From Neorhizobium sp. UBA7851 (GTDB lineage Bacteria; Pseudomonadota; Alphaproteobacteria; Rhizobiales; Rhizobiaceae): a DNA stretch of 64,000 nucleotides. Positions 7,861 to 16,507 of this stretch are shown here, piece after piece. The translations under genes were made by a program, and so were the position numbers. Under the pieces are notes generated by a model that saw nothing but the letters and a program-made list of their open reading frames with translations, was not told the DNA's origin and searched no databases. How positions within the stretch are numbered: the stretch's first letter is position 1; every line of letters starts with the position of its first letter. The stretch is from contig DLSX01000258.1 of NCBI GenBank assembly GCA_002500765.1, forward strand, positions 81,868-145,867, in the 5' to 3' direction.

Positions 7861-7876
7861 TGGATACTAGAGGTGT

Positions 7877-8869
7877 TCAGGCTAGACGTGTCACAAGATC
7901 GTCGGCGGACAGATGCGTGTATCGCTTTAGCATGCGCAACTCTCGGTGGCCCGATATGCTGCTGACTTCGATCATGTTCAGACCGCGCTCAAACAGGCGG
8001 CTGACACCTTCGTGGCGAAGATCGTGGAAACGAAGGTTCTTGATTCCAGCCCGGACGAGGAGACGACGCCAAGTCTGCTCCAACGCCCCAGGACTCATCG
8101 GAAAGACGGTAGATGCATCTACGTCGGCTCGGACTTTCCAAGACGTTAGCGCATCGAATGCTCTTTGCGAAAGCGGCACCTCTCTCCCAGATCCATTTTT
8201 GGTCATCGTCAGAGTGATCACCCGGCGATTGTGCGAGATGTCTGTCCACTTCAATCCGAGGATCTCTCCACGGCGCATCCCGGTCTCGATCGCGACAATC
8301 AACAGCGTCCGGAGAAAAGGGATCTTACCGGCATCACAACCATCAAGCAGCCTCTGTTCTTCATCACCCATCAGGCGTCGGCTGCGCTCGTTTCGGATAA
8401 CCGGGCGGCGCACCAGTTTAACGACGTTCCTCGCGAGCGGCATACCCCAATCTCGGATCGCGACTTCAAGCGTGTGGCTGAGGATCGCCATTTCACGCAC
8501 CGCCGTAGATGGAGCTACGCTTTGAAGCCGTTCGTCACGGAATGTCGCCACGTCTTGCTGGCTGAGGCCAATCAATGTTCGGTGCGCGAGGTCATGACGC
8601 CGGAGAACATCGATGCGCTGTCCTTCTTGAACCGCACCTCGCTTAAGGGGCGTGACTTCGTTCTGGTAACGCTCAAGAAGCTCTCCCAGCGTCGTGGTCT
8701 CGAGGATCTTTGTATCCGGAGCCATGCCGAAACGATCGACCTGCGTCTCAAGATCGCGCGCCCACTTTTCCGCCTCGGCTTTGCTGTCGAAGCTCTTCGC
8801 TCGAGGCTTCATGCCACGACGACGAACCTGCGCTTGCCATCGTCCCCTTAGTTTTCTGATCGTTGCCAT
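7877..8869 (-). CDS. tyrosine recombinase / phage-type integrase
   Basis: An integrase of 330 residues. The start is the ATG at 8869 (MATIRKLRGRWQAQVRRRG) with GGAGA 7 bases upstream; earlier in-frame starts lack a site. The N-terminal 45 residues look like the arm-binding domain of genomic-island integrases, followed by a SAM-like core-binding domain (about 60-155). The catalytic residues are R199 (TGMRRGE), K224, H282 and R285 (HDLRH), H308 (GHREL) and Y317 (RYTHLS), so all are present. It probably moved this island or part of it. It is 7 kb from the tRNA-Ser gene, so it need not be the enzyme that used that tRNA. The hairpin and TGTTGAC cluster lie at its 3' side, where integrase-binding sites are common. 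Confidence 0.95.
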   Translation of the reverse strand: MATIRKLRGRWQAQVRRRGMKPRAKSFDSKAEAEKWARDLETQVDRFGMAPDTKILETTTLGELLERYQNEVTPLKRGAVQEGQRIDVLRRHDLAHRTLIGLSQQDVATFRDERLQSVAPSTAVREMAILSHTLEVAIRDWGMPLARNVVKLVRRPVIRNERSRRLMGDEEQRLLDGCDAGKIPFLRTLLIVAIETGMRRGEILGLKWTDISHNRRVITLTMTKNGSGREVPLSQRAFDALTSWKVRADVDASTVFPMSPGALEQTWRRLLVRAGIKNLRFHDLRHEGVSRLFERGLNMIEVSSISGHRELRMLKRYTHLSADDLVTRLA

Positions 8870-9051
8870 CTCAATCTCCGTTTGTAATCGAGATGATGCG
8901 TAGGATGCCCCGCGGAGGGGGCCAAGGGTAATTCCGGCACCCGAGTGGCGAAGATTAACTGCGATACAAAACTGATTGCTGAAGCCGCCGGGAAGTCCTT
9001 GCTCCCCCACGGCCGATGTAGTTTGATGGCCGCGGGTAAAGGGTTTGTTCT

Positions 9052-10335
9052 ATGCGTAATCGACTTCGAGTTGCGTTCGCTGGCGTTGTGCTATCGCTTC
9101 TATCAATCTCCGGCGCATCGGCTGCAGTAAAGACGTTCGGTCCGTTCTTGGTTGACGATGCCAATCCTGGCGTTATCGCGCTCAACGGCGACATCGACGT
9201 CAACTCTGGATTGAACTTCCGGCGAGCCCTTCAAGCGGCACCGAACGCGAAGCTTGTCACGCTCAACAGCCCAGGCGGCAGTGTCCAGATGGGCTTGCTG
9301 ATCGCCGACGACATCCATCAGCGGAAGCTGGCGACCTACATCCCGAAGGAGAGCAAGTGCTTCTCGGCGTGCTCGTTTGTGTTCCTCGCTGGCGATGAGC
9401 GGAAAGTTGACGGCGCACTGGGCGTCCATCAGATTTCATCTGACTCGCCCGACCTTGTCGGCGCTCAGCTTGCTATCTCTGACATCATCGAAGTGCTGAA
9501 CCGGTTTGGAACGCCGATGGACGTGATGCACATCATGTTCAAGACGCCACCGGACGACATGCATGTTTTCAGCCAGGAAGAGGTGGCGCAATACAAGCTC
9601 AATCGCGCTGCGGGCTCTGGAAGTTCAACAGAGGGCGCTGTGGATGTGCCCGCTTCAATTGCAAGCGTGGATGCAAAGACCGATGAGCCGACTGCGAGCG
9701 GTGATGCTTCAACTGAGACGACTGTCGCCTCGATCGCGCCAGAAGCAAATCAGCAGGCTAAGCTGTCACCTTTGGAAGAGTTCACGCGCCGTCCGAACCG
9801 CATAGCGGTCTACACAGGATTAGACCTCTTCGGCGACGATATTTCATCGATACGCGTGACGGATGCAGGCGAATGCGCAAAGAGCTGTCTCGTCATGGAC
9901 GGCCAGTGCAAGGCGTTCACTTTCAACGGGAACCCGAAGATCAAGCGAGGGCCTAACTGCTTTCTGAAGTCCAGCGCTGGTCGAGCGGATGGGAATAGCG
10001 TCGCGTTCTCCGGCCGCTTCTTGAGTGGAGCCGAGTCAGATCCTGGCGCTTTAACTCTCGGAACAATCGACCCGACAACGGCCCTCTATGACGACATCGA
10101 CCTCTCTGGTGGAGATTTATCTCGCCGACCTGAGCGCGCCGCGAAAACACCGCTCGATTGCCGCCTGGCTTGCATAGACCAGAAGCGCTGCGTTGCGTTC
10201 ACCTACATCAAGCCAAAAAAGGAGTGCTGGCTCAAGGGCGCTATCGGCACTCCGATGTTTGGCAAGGGTATGGTCTCGGGGCTAAAGAAGCTGGAGACGT
10301 TTGCGCCGGCTAAGATCATAAGTTTGAGCGAATGA
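9052..10335 (+). CDS. exported ClpP-like (COG3904-type) protein with two PAN/Apple-like domains
   Basis: A predicted periplasmic protein of 427 residues. A signal peptide (residues 1-24, ending SGASA) is followed by a ClpP/crotonase-fold domain (about 28-190): LNSPGGSVQMGLLIADDI supplies the Gly-Gly turn (G75/G76). KCFSACSFVFLAG holds the candidate nucleophile S105, and H126 (GVHQ) is the candidate histidine. A Ser/Ala/Thr-rich linker leads to two Cys-containing repeats (about 250-315 and 340-405) with the PAN/Apple pattern (AGECAKSC, CKAFTFN, CFLK; then PLDCRLAC, CVAFTY, CWLK). PAN domains bind proteins or glycans. It leads a three-gene operon whose other products look like cytoplasmic nucleases; the next gene overlaps its stop by 4 bases. 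Confidence 0.8.
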   Translation: MRNRLRVAFAGVVLSLLSISGASAAVKTFGPFLVDDANPGVIALNGDIDVNSGLNFRRALQAAPNAKLVTLNSPGGSVQMGLLIADDIHQRKLATYIPKESKCFSACSFVFLAGDERKVDGALGVHQISSDSPDLVGAQLAISDIIEVLNRFGTPMDVMHIMFKTPPDDMHVFSQEEVAQYKLNRAAGSGSSTEGAVDVPASIASVDAKTDEPTASGDASTETTVASIAPEANQQAKLSPLEEFTRRPNRIAVYTGLDLFGDDISSIRVTDAGECAKSCLVMDGQCKAFTFNGNPKIKRGPNCFLKSSAGRADGNSVAFSGRFLSGAESDPGALTLGTIDPTTALYDDIDLSGGDLSRRPERAAKTPLDCRLACIDQKRCVAFTYIKPKKECWLKGAIGTPMFGKGMVSGLKKLETFAPAKIISLSE

Positions 10336-11102
10336 AATCACGATTTACCGAAGAAGTATGTGAGCGCTTAGGCAATTACGTCTACCGGCTGATTGATCCG
10401 CGTAACGGCGAGACCTTCTACGTCGGTAAAGGCCGAAATAACCGCGTCTTCGATCATGCGGCTGGCGTCGCGGACGTGGCTGAGGACGACAGCCAAACAC
10501 TCGGATCGAAGCTCGATCGCATCCGAGCTATAAAGAGCGCAGGCTTAGAAGTCTTGCACGTCATCCACCGTCACGAGATACCCGACCAGGCAGTGTTCGA
10601 AGTTGAAGCCGCGCTGATCGATGCTTATCCGGGCCTCACCAACATTCAAGGTGGTCATGCCAGCAGCGATCGCGGACCTATGAACCACGTGGAGATCCTG
10701 GATAAATATAGCCTGCCGGAGTTCCCTCAGAAGCCCGAGCACAAGCTGGTCCTGATCAACATCAACAAGCTGGATGACCGGTTCGATCGCCGAGCCATAT
10801 ACAATCTCGTTCGTTACTGCTGGCGCGTATCAAAGTCCCGTGCTGAAAATGCACAATATGTGCTTGCCGTTGTGCGAGGCGTTGTGGTGGGCGCATTCGA
10901 GCCAGAGCGTTGGATGGCTGCGACGAGGGAAAACTTTCCAGACATTCCAAACGCGGACGGGTCGGAGGCTCATAGGCTGGGCTTTATTGGGCGGGATGCA
11001 CCGGCCGATATATGGGACCTCTACGTCGGGGCGAGAGGCAAGAGGATAGTCACTCCCGACCTCAAGCACATCCAAAACCCGATCCGGTTCTGGGGTTGCT
11101 GA
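10332..11102 (+). CDS. GIY-YIG nuclease domain protein (LEM-3-like)
   Basis: A 256-residue protein with an N-terminal GIY-YIG fold (about 12-105). The motif reads NYVYRLIDP, then ETFYVGKGRNNRVFDHA, with the family arginine (R in NNRVFDH), and VFEVEAALID supplies the metal-binding glutamate. TNIQGGHAS follows, as in the LEM-3-like branch. The C-terminal half (about 140-255), with YCWRVSKSRAENAQYVLAVV and GAFEPERW, is a separate unrecognised domain that may recognise the substrate. Its ATG overlaps the stop of the ClpP-like gene (ATGA), so translation is probably coupled. The next gene starts 5 bases after its stop. Confidence 0.8.
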   Translation: MKSRFTEEVCERLGNYVYRLIDPRNGETFYVGKGRNNRVFDHAAGVADVAEDDSQTLGSKLDRIRAIKSAGLEVLHVIHRHEIPDQAVFEVEAALIDAYPGLTNIQGGHASSDRGPMNHVEILDKYSLPEFPQKPEHKLVLININKLDDRFDRRAIYNLVRYCWRVSKSRAENAQYVLAVVRGVVVGAFEPERWMAATRENFPDIPNADGSEAHRLGFIGRDAPADIWDLYVGARGKRIVTPDLKHIQNPIRFWGC

Positions 11103-11107
11103 AAAAT

Positions 11108-11803
11108 ATGGTCGATCGTCCAACCCTAAGTCAGGTGCAGATCATCCAATCGCTTGCCGAAGCTCTGTCCTGGTTTGAGAAGGAACTCAGTTGGGGCGTG
11201 AGCCCAGGCGAGCTGAACCACCTCACTGGCCGGATAGGCGAGCTATACGCAGCAATGATTACTCGCGGCCAGATGGCGCTAGATACGAACCAGCGGGGTT
11301 ATGACGTCGTTTCCGCATCCAATGAGCGGATCTCCGTGAAAACCATCACGTCATCGACGCATGTTGGTTTCAACGCCAGCACTTTTCACCATGTAGACCG
11401 AGTGATGGTTCTTCGGGTCAATGTTGACGATGATAAAGGCGTGTCGGTTGAGGAACTTCTGGATGCACCGGCAACAGATGCGCTGGAGTTGATGCGGGAG
11501 CAGGGTGGCAAGCTTGTCTATCCGATAAGCCGAGGAACACGCGAAGCACGCGCCGTTGAGTCCCTGGATATAACGGACAGGGCTCCTTACTCTGACCTCG
11601 AAATTGTCAGGTATGAAAGTGGTGCCATCCGGGTTTGGCGAGGTGGCGAAGAGCAGCCAGTCGTAGTCAAGGGATTGCTTCGATCGGTTGCGGCTGAAGT
11701 CGGCGTGGATCTGTTAAATTCTAAGGGTGGGCCGAAGAACACCCAGCAGTTGGGTGCCGACGTCATCCGCGCATTAAATTATCGAAGCAACGGTGTCGAT
11801 TAG
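11108..11803 (+). CDS. predicted PD-(D/E)XK-like nuclease (DUF6998-like), 231 aa
   Basis: The third gene of the operon. The start is set at the ATG at 11108; the longer frame would overlap the GIY-YIG gene by 91 bases. The N-terminal part has TGRIGELYAAMI, then GYDVVSASNERISVKT: a glutamate, an aspartate and a [S]VK arranged as in PD-(D/E)XK restriction-endonuclease-like folds and in DUF6998-type proteins. The remainder contains a conserved-looking strand region (IVRYESGAIRVWRGGEEQPV) and a C-terminal helical tail ending NTQQLGADVIRALNY. No methylase is encoded nearby. The nuclease assignment is inferred from motif spacing; the fold was not tested. Confidence 0.6.
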   Translation: MVDRPTLSQVQIIQSLAEALSWFEKELSWGVSPGELNHLTGRIGELYAAMITRGQMALDTNQRGYDVVSASNERISVKTITSSTHVGFNASTFHHVDRVMVLRVNVDDDKGVSVEELLDAPATDALELMREQGGKLVYPISRGTREARAVESLDITDRAPYSDLEIVRYESGAIRVWRGGEEQPVVVKGLLRSVAAEVGVDLLNSKGGPKNTQQLGADVIRALNYRSNGVD

Positions 11804-11857
11804 TAAGCCAGAGCTGCTAAAGCACGACAAACCCGCCACGATAAAAGGGAACAAGCG

Positions 11858-12187
11858 ATGATCCAGCCTACGGCTTCGTTCAAGGACAATCTCCAACTGC
11901 TGCCATCGATCAAGGGACTGGCGCGCATCGACCTGATCGACCCAGCGGGTGTCATTGTCGCGACGATCGAAAACCAGCCAGGCAAGCAGGGTTCACTCGC
12001 TGTCTATCAGTATCTCCAGCACTCTTTCGGGGTGCTCAATACGAAAGCTGCAACCCACGCGCTAGAGATTTTCGCCGAGCATACTGCCGATGCGAAGAGG
12101 CGTCCTGGCGCTCATCCGAACATCGACCGCTTGCTGGAGATCATCGGCGGCGCTGCTCCTTTGAGCATCCAGGTCGTTGATTGGTGA
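11858..12187 (+). CDS. DUF2322-like small protein
   Basis: A 109-residue cytoplasmic protein. The pattern SFKDNLQLLPSIKGLARIDL, then QGSLAVYQYL, and near the end FAEHTADAKRRPGAHPNIDR resembles the uncharacterised DUF2322 family as I remember it. AAGGGAACAAGCG precedes the ATG. No catalytic motif is evident. It is followed 14 bases later by the DUF6880 gene on the same strand, and the pair is probably one transcript. Confidence 0.65.
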   Translation: MIQPTASFKDNLQLLPSIKGLARIDLIDPAGVIVATIENQPGKQGSLAVYQYLQHSFGVLNTKAATHALEIFAEHTADAKRRPGAHPNIDRLLEIIGGAAPLSIQVVDW

Positions 12188-12201
12188 TACAGGCGTAGGT
12201 C

Positions 12202-13638
12202 ATGGCAGCAAAAACCACCCTCAACGCCAAAAATCTGGAAGCACTCGGTGCGCAACGGCTCGCCGAACTGCTCATTGAAATTAGCACCGGCAGCGCCGCG
12301 CACAAGCGTCGTCTTCGCATGGAGCTTGCCGAAAACCACAGTAGCGCGGAGGTCGCTCGAGAAGTTCGCAAGCGACTCTCCAGCATCGCACGCGCCAAGA
12401 CCTTTATCGACTGGCGTAAGGTCAAGGCCACGAAGACGGATCTGGAAACCCAGCGAAAGACGATCGTCGAAACCATCGCTCCTCACGATCCGGCAGAGGC
12501 GTTCGACCTGATCTGGCAGTTCCTGGCGATCGCTGATCCTCTCTTTGGCCGCTCAGACGACGGCAGCGGCTCGTTAATCCAAAGTTTCCATCAGGCCGGC
12601 ACCGACGCCGGGAGTATCGCCAAAGCCGCGAAGATCGACGCTGATGTTCTGGCTGAGAAGGTGTTCAAGGCGTTTCAAGACAACGGCTACGGACAATTTG
12701 ACCAGTTGATCACTGCGATGGCTCCCGCGCTCGGCAATGAGGGGTTGGAGCGTCTCAAGGCGCTCTTCATCGCTTGGTCGAGAGAAGCCAAGGAGAAGCC
12801 GGCTAAGAATGATCGGCGGGTCATCGGCTGGAGCAGTTCAGGTGCGATCTACGAGGACGAAATCTATGGGAATCGTAAGGATCTCACCATGCGCATCGCG
12901 CTGCAGGAGATTGCCGACGCCCAGGACGATGTCGACGCCTATATCGCGCAGCAGCCGGAGAAGACGCGCGGCGCTCCCCTAGTTGCCGCGGATATCGCCA
13001 ACCGTCTTGTCACAGCGGGACGAGCCGAAGAAGCACTTGCGGCGCTCGACAAGGTCGAGACCAAAGGACGGCAGGACGTCCCGTTTGAGTGGCAGCTGGC
13101 ACGCATCGAGGCACTGGAAGCGCTGGAGCGCAACGATGAAGCCCAGGCATTCCGGTGGGCGTGCTTCGAGCAGTCGCTGAGCGACGAGCATCTGCGCGCC
13201 TATATCCGCCGCCTGCCTGACTTCGACGACCTCGAGGCCGAGGAGAGAGGTTTCGCATTCGCCCAAGCATTTCCGGATGCCAATCGCGCTCTCTACTTTT
13301 TCCTGCGCTGGCCTTCACCGACAGAGGCGGCAAAGCTTGTTACGAAGCGGGCAGGCGAGCTGGATGGCGATTATTACGAACTGATGACGCCGGCTGCCGA
13401 GGTGCTCTCAACAAAGCATCCGCTGGCCGCGACGATCGTGCTGCGGTCGATGATCGACTTCACGTTGGAGAGCGCGCGGTCCAGCCGATACAAGCACGCG
13501 GCGCGGCACCTTGCGGAATGTAGATCTCTGGCGAGCCAGGTCGAGGACTTTGGCAGCATCCGCCCGCACGAGATTTATGTCGCGGACCTGAAGCGAGAGC
13601 ATTTGCGGAAGTCGGGTTTTTGGAGCTTGGTGTCGTGA
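12202..13638 (+). CDS. DUF6880 family protein (478 aa)
   Basis: A 478-residue, mostly helical protein. The opening (LNAKNLEALGAQRLAELLIE, then HKRRLRMELAENHSSAEVAR and VRKRLSSIARAKTFIDWRK) is the signature of the uncharacterised alphaproteobacterial family DUF6880. The C-terminus (YKHAARHLAECRSLASQVED, then RPHEIYVADLKREHLRKSGF) matches the family end, so the gene is full length. The centre contains TPR-like repeats (AGRAEEALAALDKVE, then LARIEALEALERNDEAQAF), suggesting a protein-interaction scaffold. GTAGGT precedes the ATG. Function is unknown. Such genes are often found in variable regions. Confidence 0.75.
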   Translation: MAAKTTLNAKNLEALGAQRLAELLIEISTGSAAHKRRLRMELAENHSSAEVAREVRKRLSSIARAKTFIDWRKVKATKTDLETQRKTIVETIAPHDPAEAFDLIWQFLAIADPLFGRSDDGSGSLIQSFHQAGTDAGSIAKAAKIDADVLAEKVFKAFQDNGYGQFDQLITAMAPALGNEGLERLKALFIAWSREAKEKPAKNDRRVIGWSSSGAIYEDEIYGNRKDLTMRIALQEIADAQDDVDAYIAQQPEKTRGAPLVAADIANRLVTAGRAEEALAALDKVETKGRQDVPFEWQLARIEALEALERNDEAQAFRWACFEQSLSDEHLRAYIRRLPDFDDLEAEERGFAFAQAFPDANRALYFFLRWPSPTEAAKLVTKRAGELDGDYYELMTPAAEVLSTKHPLAATIVLRSMIDFTLESARSSRYKHAARHLAECRSLASQVEDFGSIRPHEIYVADLKREHLRKSGFWSLVS

Positions 13639-13745
13639 TGATATCGCATGGGCTTGCGAGCACCATCTGAGCTTCCTAATCGTTGCCTCGCGGCTCTCCA
13701 GTTGAAATCGAGTATCACACTGAAGCCTTGGAGGCGAGCGAAGGA

Positions 13746-14462
13746 TTATCCCGGCAGGATCAGCGCCCGGGCCTCTACAAGCCCTATCCATCTCGCTTTC
13801 GATACCATGGCGCGATGTATAAGACGGTGACAGCAGGCACAGAGCAAAGCCAAGTCGGCCAGCTTCGTCTTGCGCTCAGCGGCGTCGGCCAGTGGCACAA
13901 GGTGGTGCGCTTCGAAGATTGCCTCCTGTAGAGGCTGCTCAAGGTCCAGCCGGCTCAGATCGCAGATCTCACAACGGAATCCTGCTGGACGACGATCGTC
14001 GAGTAGCATCTTGCGAACCTTGGGATTTCGCTCTCGGCGAAGGTGAAGCGAAGTGAGAAGCCTACCCTCGGGAAGCTCCTGCTCGACTTCCGGTAACTGT
14101 TCTGAGCCGACGACGGTGATCCCGTCCTTGATCGCATAGGCGATCCGGCGCACTTCGTCCGGGCGCTGCCCGAACTCGGCCCATACCTGGCGGTCCATAT
14201 TGGAGACATTACCAAGCCCCTTGCCGGTAGCTACCTGACGGATGTTCATTAGCTTGAAGCCGACGCCATCAGGGTTACGAAATGTCGGCTGCTTCGCGGC
14301 TTCAGCGTGATAGGGGAGAGAGCGAAGCAGGTCCGAGAGTGCCTTTACCTCAGGTGTCCGCGGCGATGGGACTTTTCCATCGAGTGTAAGATACAGAGCA
14401 AGCGCGAGGAGCGTCTCATCTCGGGTCCAATGGGGGTTCCCGTGTCCCTGTGTAACTGCCAT
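13746..14462 (-). CDS. HNH endonuclease with McrA-like N-terminal extension
   Basis: A 238-residue protein with an HNH/Cys4 nuclease domain at the C-terminus. RCEICDLS gives the first Cys pair, EAHHLVPL the catalytic histidines, and LALLCACCHRLIHR the second Cys pair and final His. The N-terminal 85 residues (NPHWTRDETLLALALYLTLD, then PTFRNPDGVGFKLMNIRQV) are typical of HNH restriction-like proteins annotated as 5-methylcytosine-specific or McrA-like. GGTGAG precedes the ATG at 14462. It converges on the DUF6880 gene with about 107 bases between them. Modified-DNA or phage-DNA cleavage is likely from the family but untested; no cognate methylase is visible. Confidence 0.88.
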   Translation of the reverse strand: MAVTQGHGNPHWTRDETLLALALYLTLDGKVPSPRTPEVKALSDLLRSLPYHAEAAKQPTFRNPDGVGFKLMNIRQVATGKGLGNVSNMDRQVWAEFGQRPDEVRRIAYAIKDGITVVGSEQLPEVEQELPEGRLLTSLHLRRERNPKVRKMLLDDRRPAGFRCEICDLSRLDLEQPLQEAIFEAHHLVPLADAAERKTKLADLALLCACCHRLIHRAMVSKARWIGLVEARALILPG

Positions 14463-14662
14463 TAGATCTCACCAACTCACTACGCTTCAAAGTAGCAACA
14501 GCAACTGAAAGTATTTTGGTTAACAAAGCGTCAGTTTAGATGTCGCTCGTAGACGCTTAGCGTTGACTCCATTATCGATTCTCACGATATTACAGATGAC
14601 GCCCGTCGTCGCACTATTGTTGCCAGCCCGAGTCGCGAATGCGAAGCGGAGCGCAATAGAGC

Positions 14663-14701
14663 ACTCCAGAGCCGCTAGGCTTAAACCTAGCAACTCCAGA
14701 G
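14663..14701. promoter_or_regulatory. dyad flanked by direct repeats at the ribosome site of a small ORF
   Basis: GCTAGG-N6-CCTAGC (14674-14691) lies between two exact copies of ACTCCAGAG (14663-14671 and 14693-14701). The right copy contains the putative ribosome site (AGAGGT) of the small ORF starting at 14710. The layout suggests an operator or a leader structure that can hide the site. Confidence 0.45.
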
Positions 14702-14709
14702 GTAAAACG

Positions 14710-14820
14710 ATGGTAGTTTGTATGTTGCCTAAAGGCGTTCACGTTCGTTCATACGTCCGCGTCCGCTTCGGCCGGCTTGAGTTCGTTTGCGAACACTGCC
14801 GGTCCTATCCTTCGCGATAA
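14710..14820 (+). CDS. possible small basic protein (36 aa)
   Basis: A 36-residue frame, MVVCMLPKGVHVRSYVRVRF and onward, ending in CEHCRSYPSR. AGAGGTAAAACG before the ATG is a good ribosome site. The product is basic with two Cys and alternating Val/Arg strands. A strong intrinsic terminator lies about 220 bases downstream on the same strand, which supports a short transcript here. It is not assigned to any family, and a noncoding RNA ending at that terminator is the alternative. Confidence 0.4.
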   Translation: MVVCMLPKGVHVRSYVRVRFGRLEFVCEHCRSYPSR

Positions 14821-15040
14821 TGGTTTGGTAGCCCTGCGAAGGTGACAAATAGGCGACGGGCGTCACCTGAACTCAGCATGATTCAAACGAATCATCACGT
14901 CAAGGACTTTATATCCCCTCAAAAATGACTCCTAAAATTTGAGCATTCCCGCGAGCAGAATTCACTTGCCTTTAATATCTGATCCCATATATCTCCAGCC
15001 AGGCATAGCCTATTAGGTTCACCGTATGGGGGCCGCAATA

Positions 15041-15064
15041 ACCGAGGGAGACCTCGGTTTTTTT
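15041..15064 (+). terminator. intrinsic terminator
   Basis: ACCGAGG-GAGA-CCTCGGT stem-loop, ending in a run of seven T (15058-15064). It reads left to right and stops just before the 3' end of the convergent DUF3800 gene. Confidence 0.85.
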
Positions 15065-15067
15065 GTT

Positions 15068-15862
15068 TCAATGGTCAAAGCAATAATACTTGACGCCCAA
15101 GGCTGAAACGCTGTCCCTGTCAAGCAGGCAATCAATTATTCGATCGTCATCCATCAGACGTCTATAAACGTCGAATTTCTTATCGTATCCGCGCCTGGCT
15201 ATCGCATAGATATAGCTATCCGCGATTTGCAGCATCCTATTTTGTTTAGGCCTATTTTCTATACTTGTAAGAATATCGCTGAATTCGCCCTGGGTTAGCG
15301 GCTTATACTTACCGGAACTATCTTTATCGAACTCGAGACCACGCTCTCGAAGGTTATTAAAATATCCTTCGATGATACCATTCATAGCGGCATCAGCCTC
15401 AAAGATGATGTTCAACTTTCGATCGTTCGCTTTAGCGAATTTCGCAGCACGCTCAACGACAATATCGAAAGCGCTCCGACAGAGTAGCCACTTATCATCA
15501 TGCTTCTTCACGTAACCCCTGGCAGCATACCCAGCGCGATCGATTACACACCCCACGCCCACCGCCGGAACAGTCGCAAGGAATTCGCGGTAGTCAGACC
15601 AGAAAGCATCACGCTCTCTTTGGGTCCGTCGCCCAAGCCAAGAGAAGCGCCCCCGTTCATTTATCATGTCGGTGATGTGAAAAGGGCTTGTGATACCCCA
15701 TCTAGAAGTGATCTCGGAATGCATTGCCTTTGCGACGTCAACTTCCTCCCGCCGGATCAAGATCCCTCCCATAGCGAACCAATCGCTACGAGCAGGCAAA
15801 CCTGACTGCTTGTCAGGATGACGTGCACCAGTCTCATCAAGATATAAGGTAAAGCTCGGCAT
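15068..15862 (-). CDS. DUF3800 domain protein
   Basis: A 264-residue protein with the DUF3800 pattern. It starts with the beta-strand FTLYLDETG (acid D8), has WFAMGGILI, then SPFHITDMI. IIFEADAAMNGIIEG and LQIADSYIYAIARR supply the other acidic residues. The family is predicted to have an RNase H-like fold and is frequent on mobile elements and in phage-exclusion contexts; no activity can be assigned. GGTGGA precedes the ATG at 15862. An inverted repeat, CATTATC/GATAATG, spans the ribosome site. It is the last island gene before the tRNA-Ser gene. Confidence 0.85.
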   Translation of the reverse strand: MPSFTLYLDETGARHPDKQSGLPARSDWFAMGGILIRREEVDVAKAMHSEITSRWGITSPFHITDMINERGRFSWLGRRTQRERDAFWSDYREFLATVPAVGVGCVIDRAGYAARGYVKKHDDKWLLCRSAFDIVVERAAKFAKANDRKLNIIFEADAAMNGIIEGYFNNLRERGLEFDKDSSGKYKPLTQGEFSDILTSIENRPKQNRMLQIADSYIYAIARRGYDKKFDVYRRLMDDDRIIDCLLDRDSVSALGVKYYCFDH

Positions 15863-15863
15863 C

Positions 15864-15899
15864 CATTATCCACCGCGATCAATCTGAGATCAGATAATG
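15864..15899. promoter_or_regulatory. inverted repeat over the DUF3800 ribosome site
   Basis: CATTATC (15864-15870) and GATAATG (15893-15899) face each other across 22 bases directly upstream of the start codon, with GATC repeated inside. It could be an operator or an mRNA structure. Confidence 0.35.
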
Positions 15900-16097
15900 T
15901 GCCACACCTTAAGTTGCGAGATGAATAACGCTCCAAGATCGACTAACTGAAGTCACACATAGCCATTTTAACTCTACAACGAGGATCGAAACAGCGAGGT
16001 CGTGCCTCAAGTGTGGCCCTAGCCAATTCCGGCGCCAGGTCCAAATGTCGAGAAAACTGATCGGATCGCGGGAAAGCCTTACGGCCGAAGGACCAAA

Positions 16098-16188
<91 letters not shown>

Positions 16189-16507
16189 GCTTTGCTGGTC
16201 GGCGCATGATAGCGCGGGCTGTCTCATAGCGATGAAAAATCGGGCTGGCAAGGGGCGAAATGCAAGTCTTCATATCCTTTCGCCTTGACAGTTTTTTGTC
16301 ACTCGCGTAAGCCCGCGAGCGTTCAGGTTGTGGAAAAGCTTCCATTCCTGTCGATTGCGGGGATTTGATATCAATTCCTGCGCAGTTTCACCGGCAGATC
16401 CGTTTTGAAAAGATTTCTCTTTCCTGACCTCCTGCTAAAGACCGACTGATAAAAAGACGGCCCTTCTCGATGAGAAGAGAGCCGGAACGAACATGAAAGG
16501 ATATAAA
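16189..16507 (+). promoter_or_regulatory. rplU upstream and leader region
   Basis: This 319-bp stretch contains no gene. A TTGACA lies at 16285-16290, but the -10 at the correct spacing (TAAGCC) is weak. A hairpin at 16458-16484 (CGGC, CTTCTC-GAT-GAGAAG, GCCG) lies 24 bases before the rplU start, where an L21 leader could act in autoregulation. The leader role is inferred from position only. Confidence 0.4.

Larger units (their letters stand above)
6690..7876. other. 1.2-kb gene-poor stretch with hairpins and TGTTGAC repeats
   Basis: No gene here is convincing. Open frames at 6727-6951, 7272-7493 and 7623-7847 (all minus; the last two need TTG starts) have weak ribosome sites and no recognised domain. 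Tandem GC-rich hairpins lie at 6904-6936, phased TGTTGAC repeats at 7561-7733, and a 10-bp hairpin at 7836-7860 next to the integrase 3' end. The stretch looks like a recombination, replication or decayed region and not a normal promoter gap. Confidence 0.5.
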
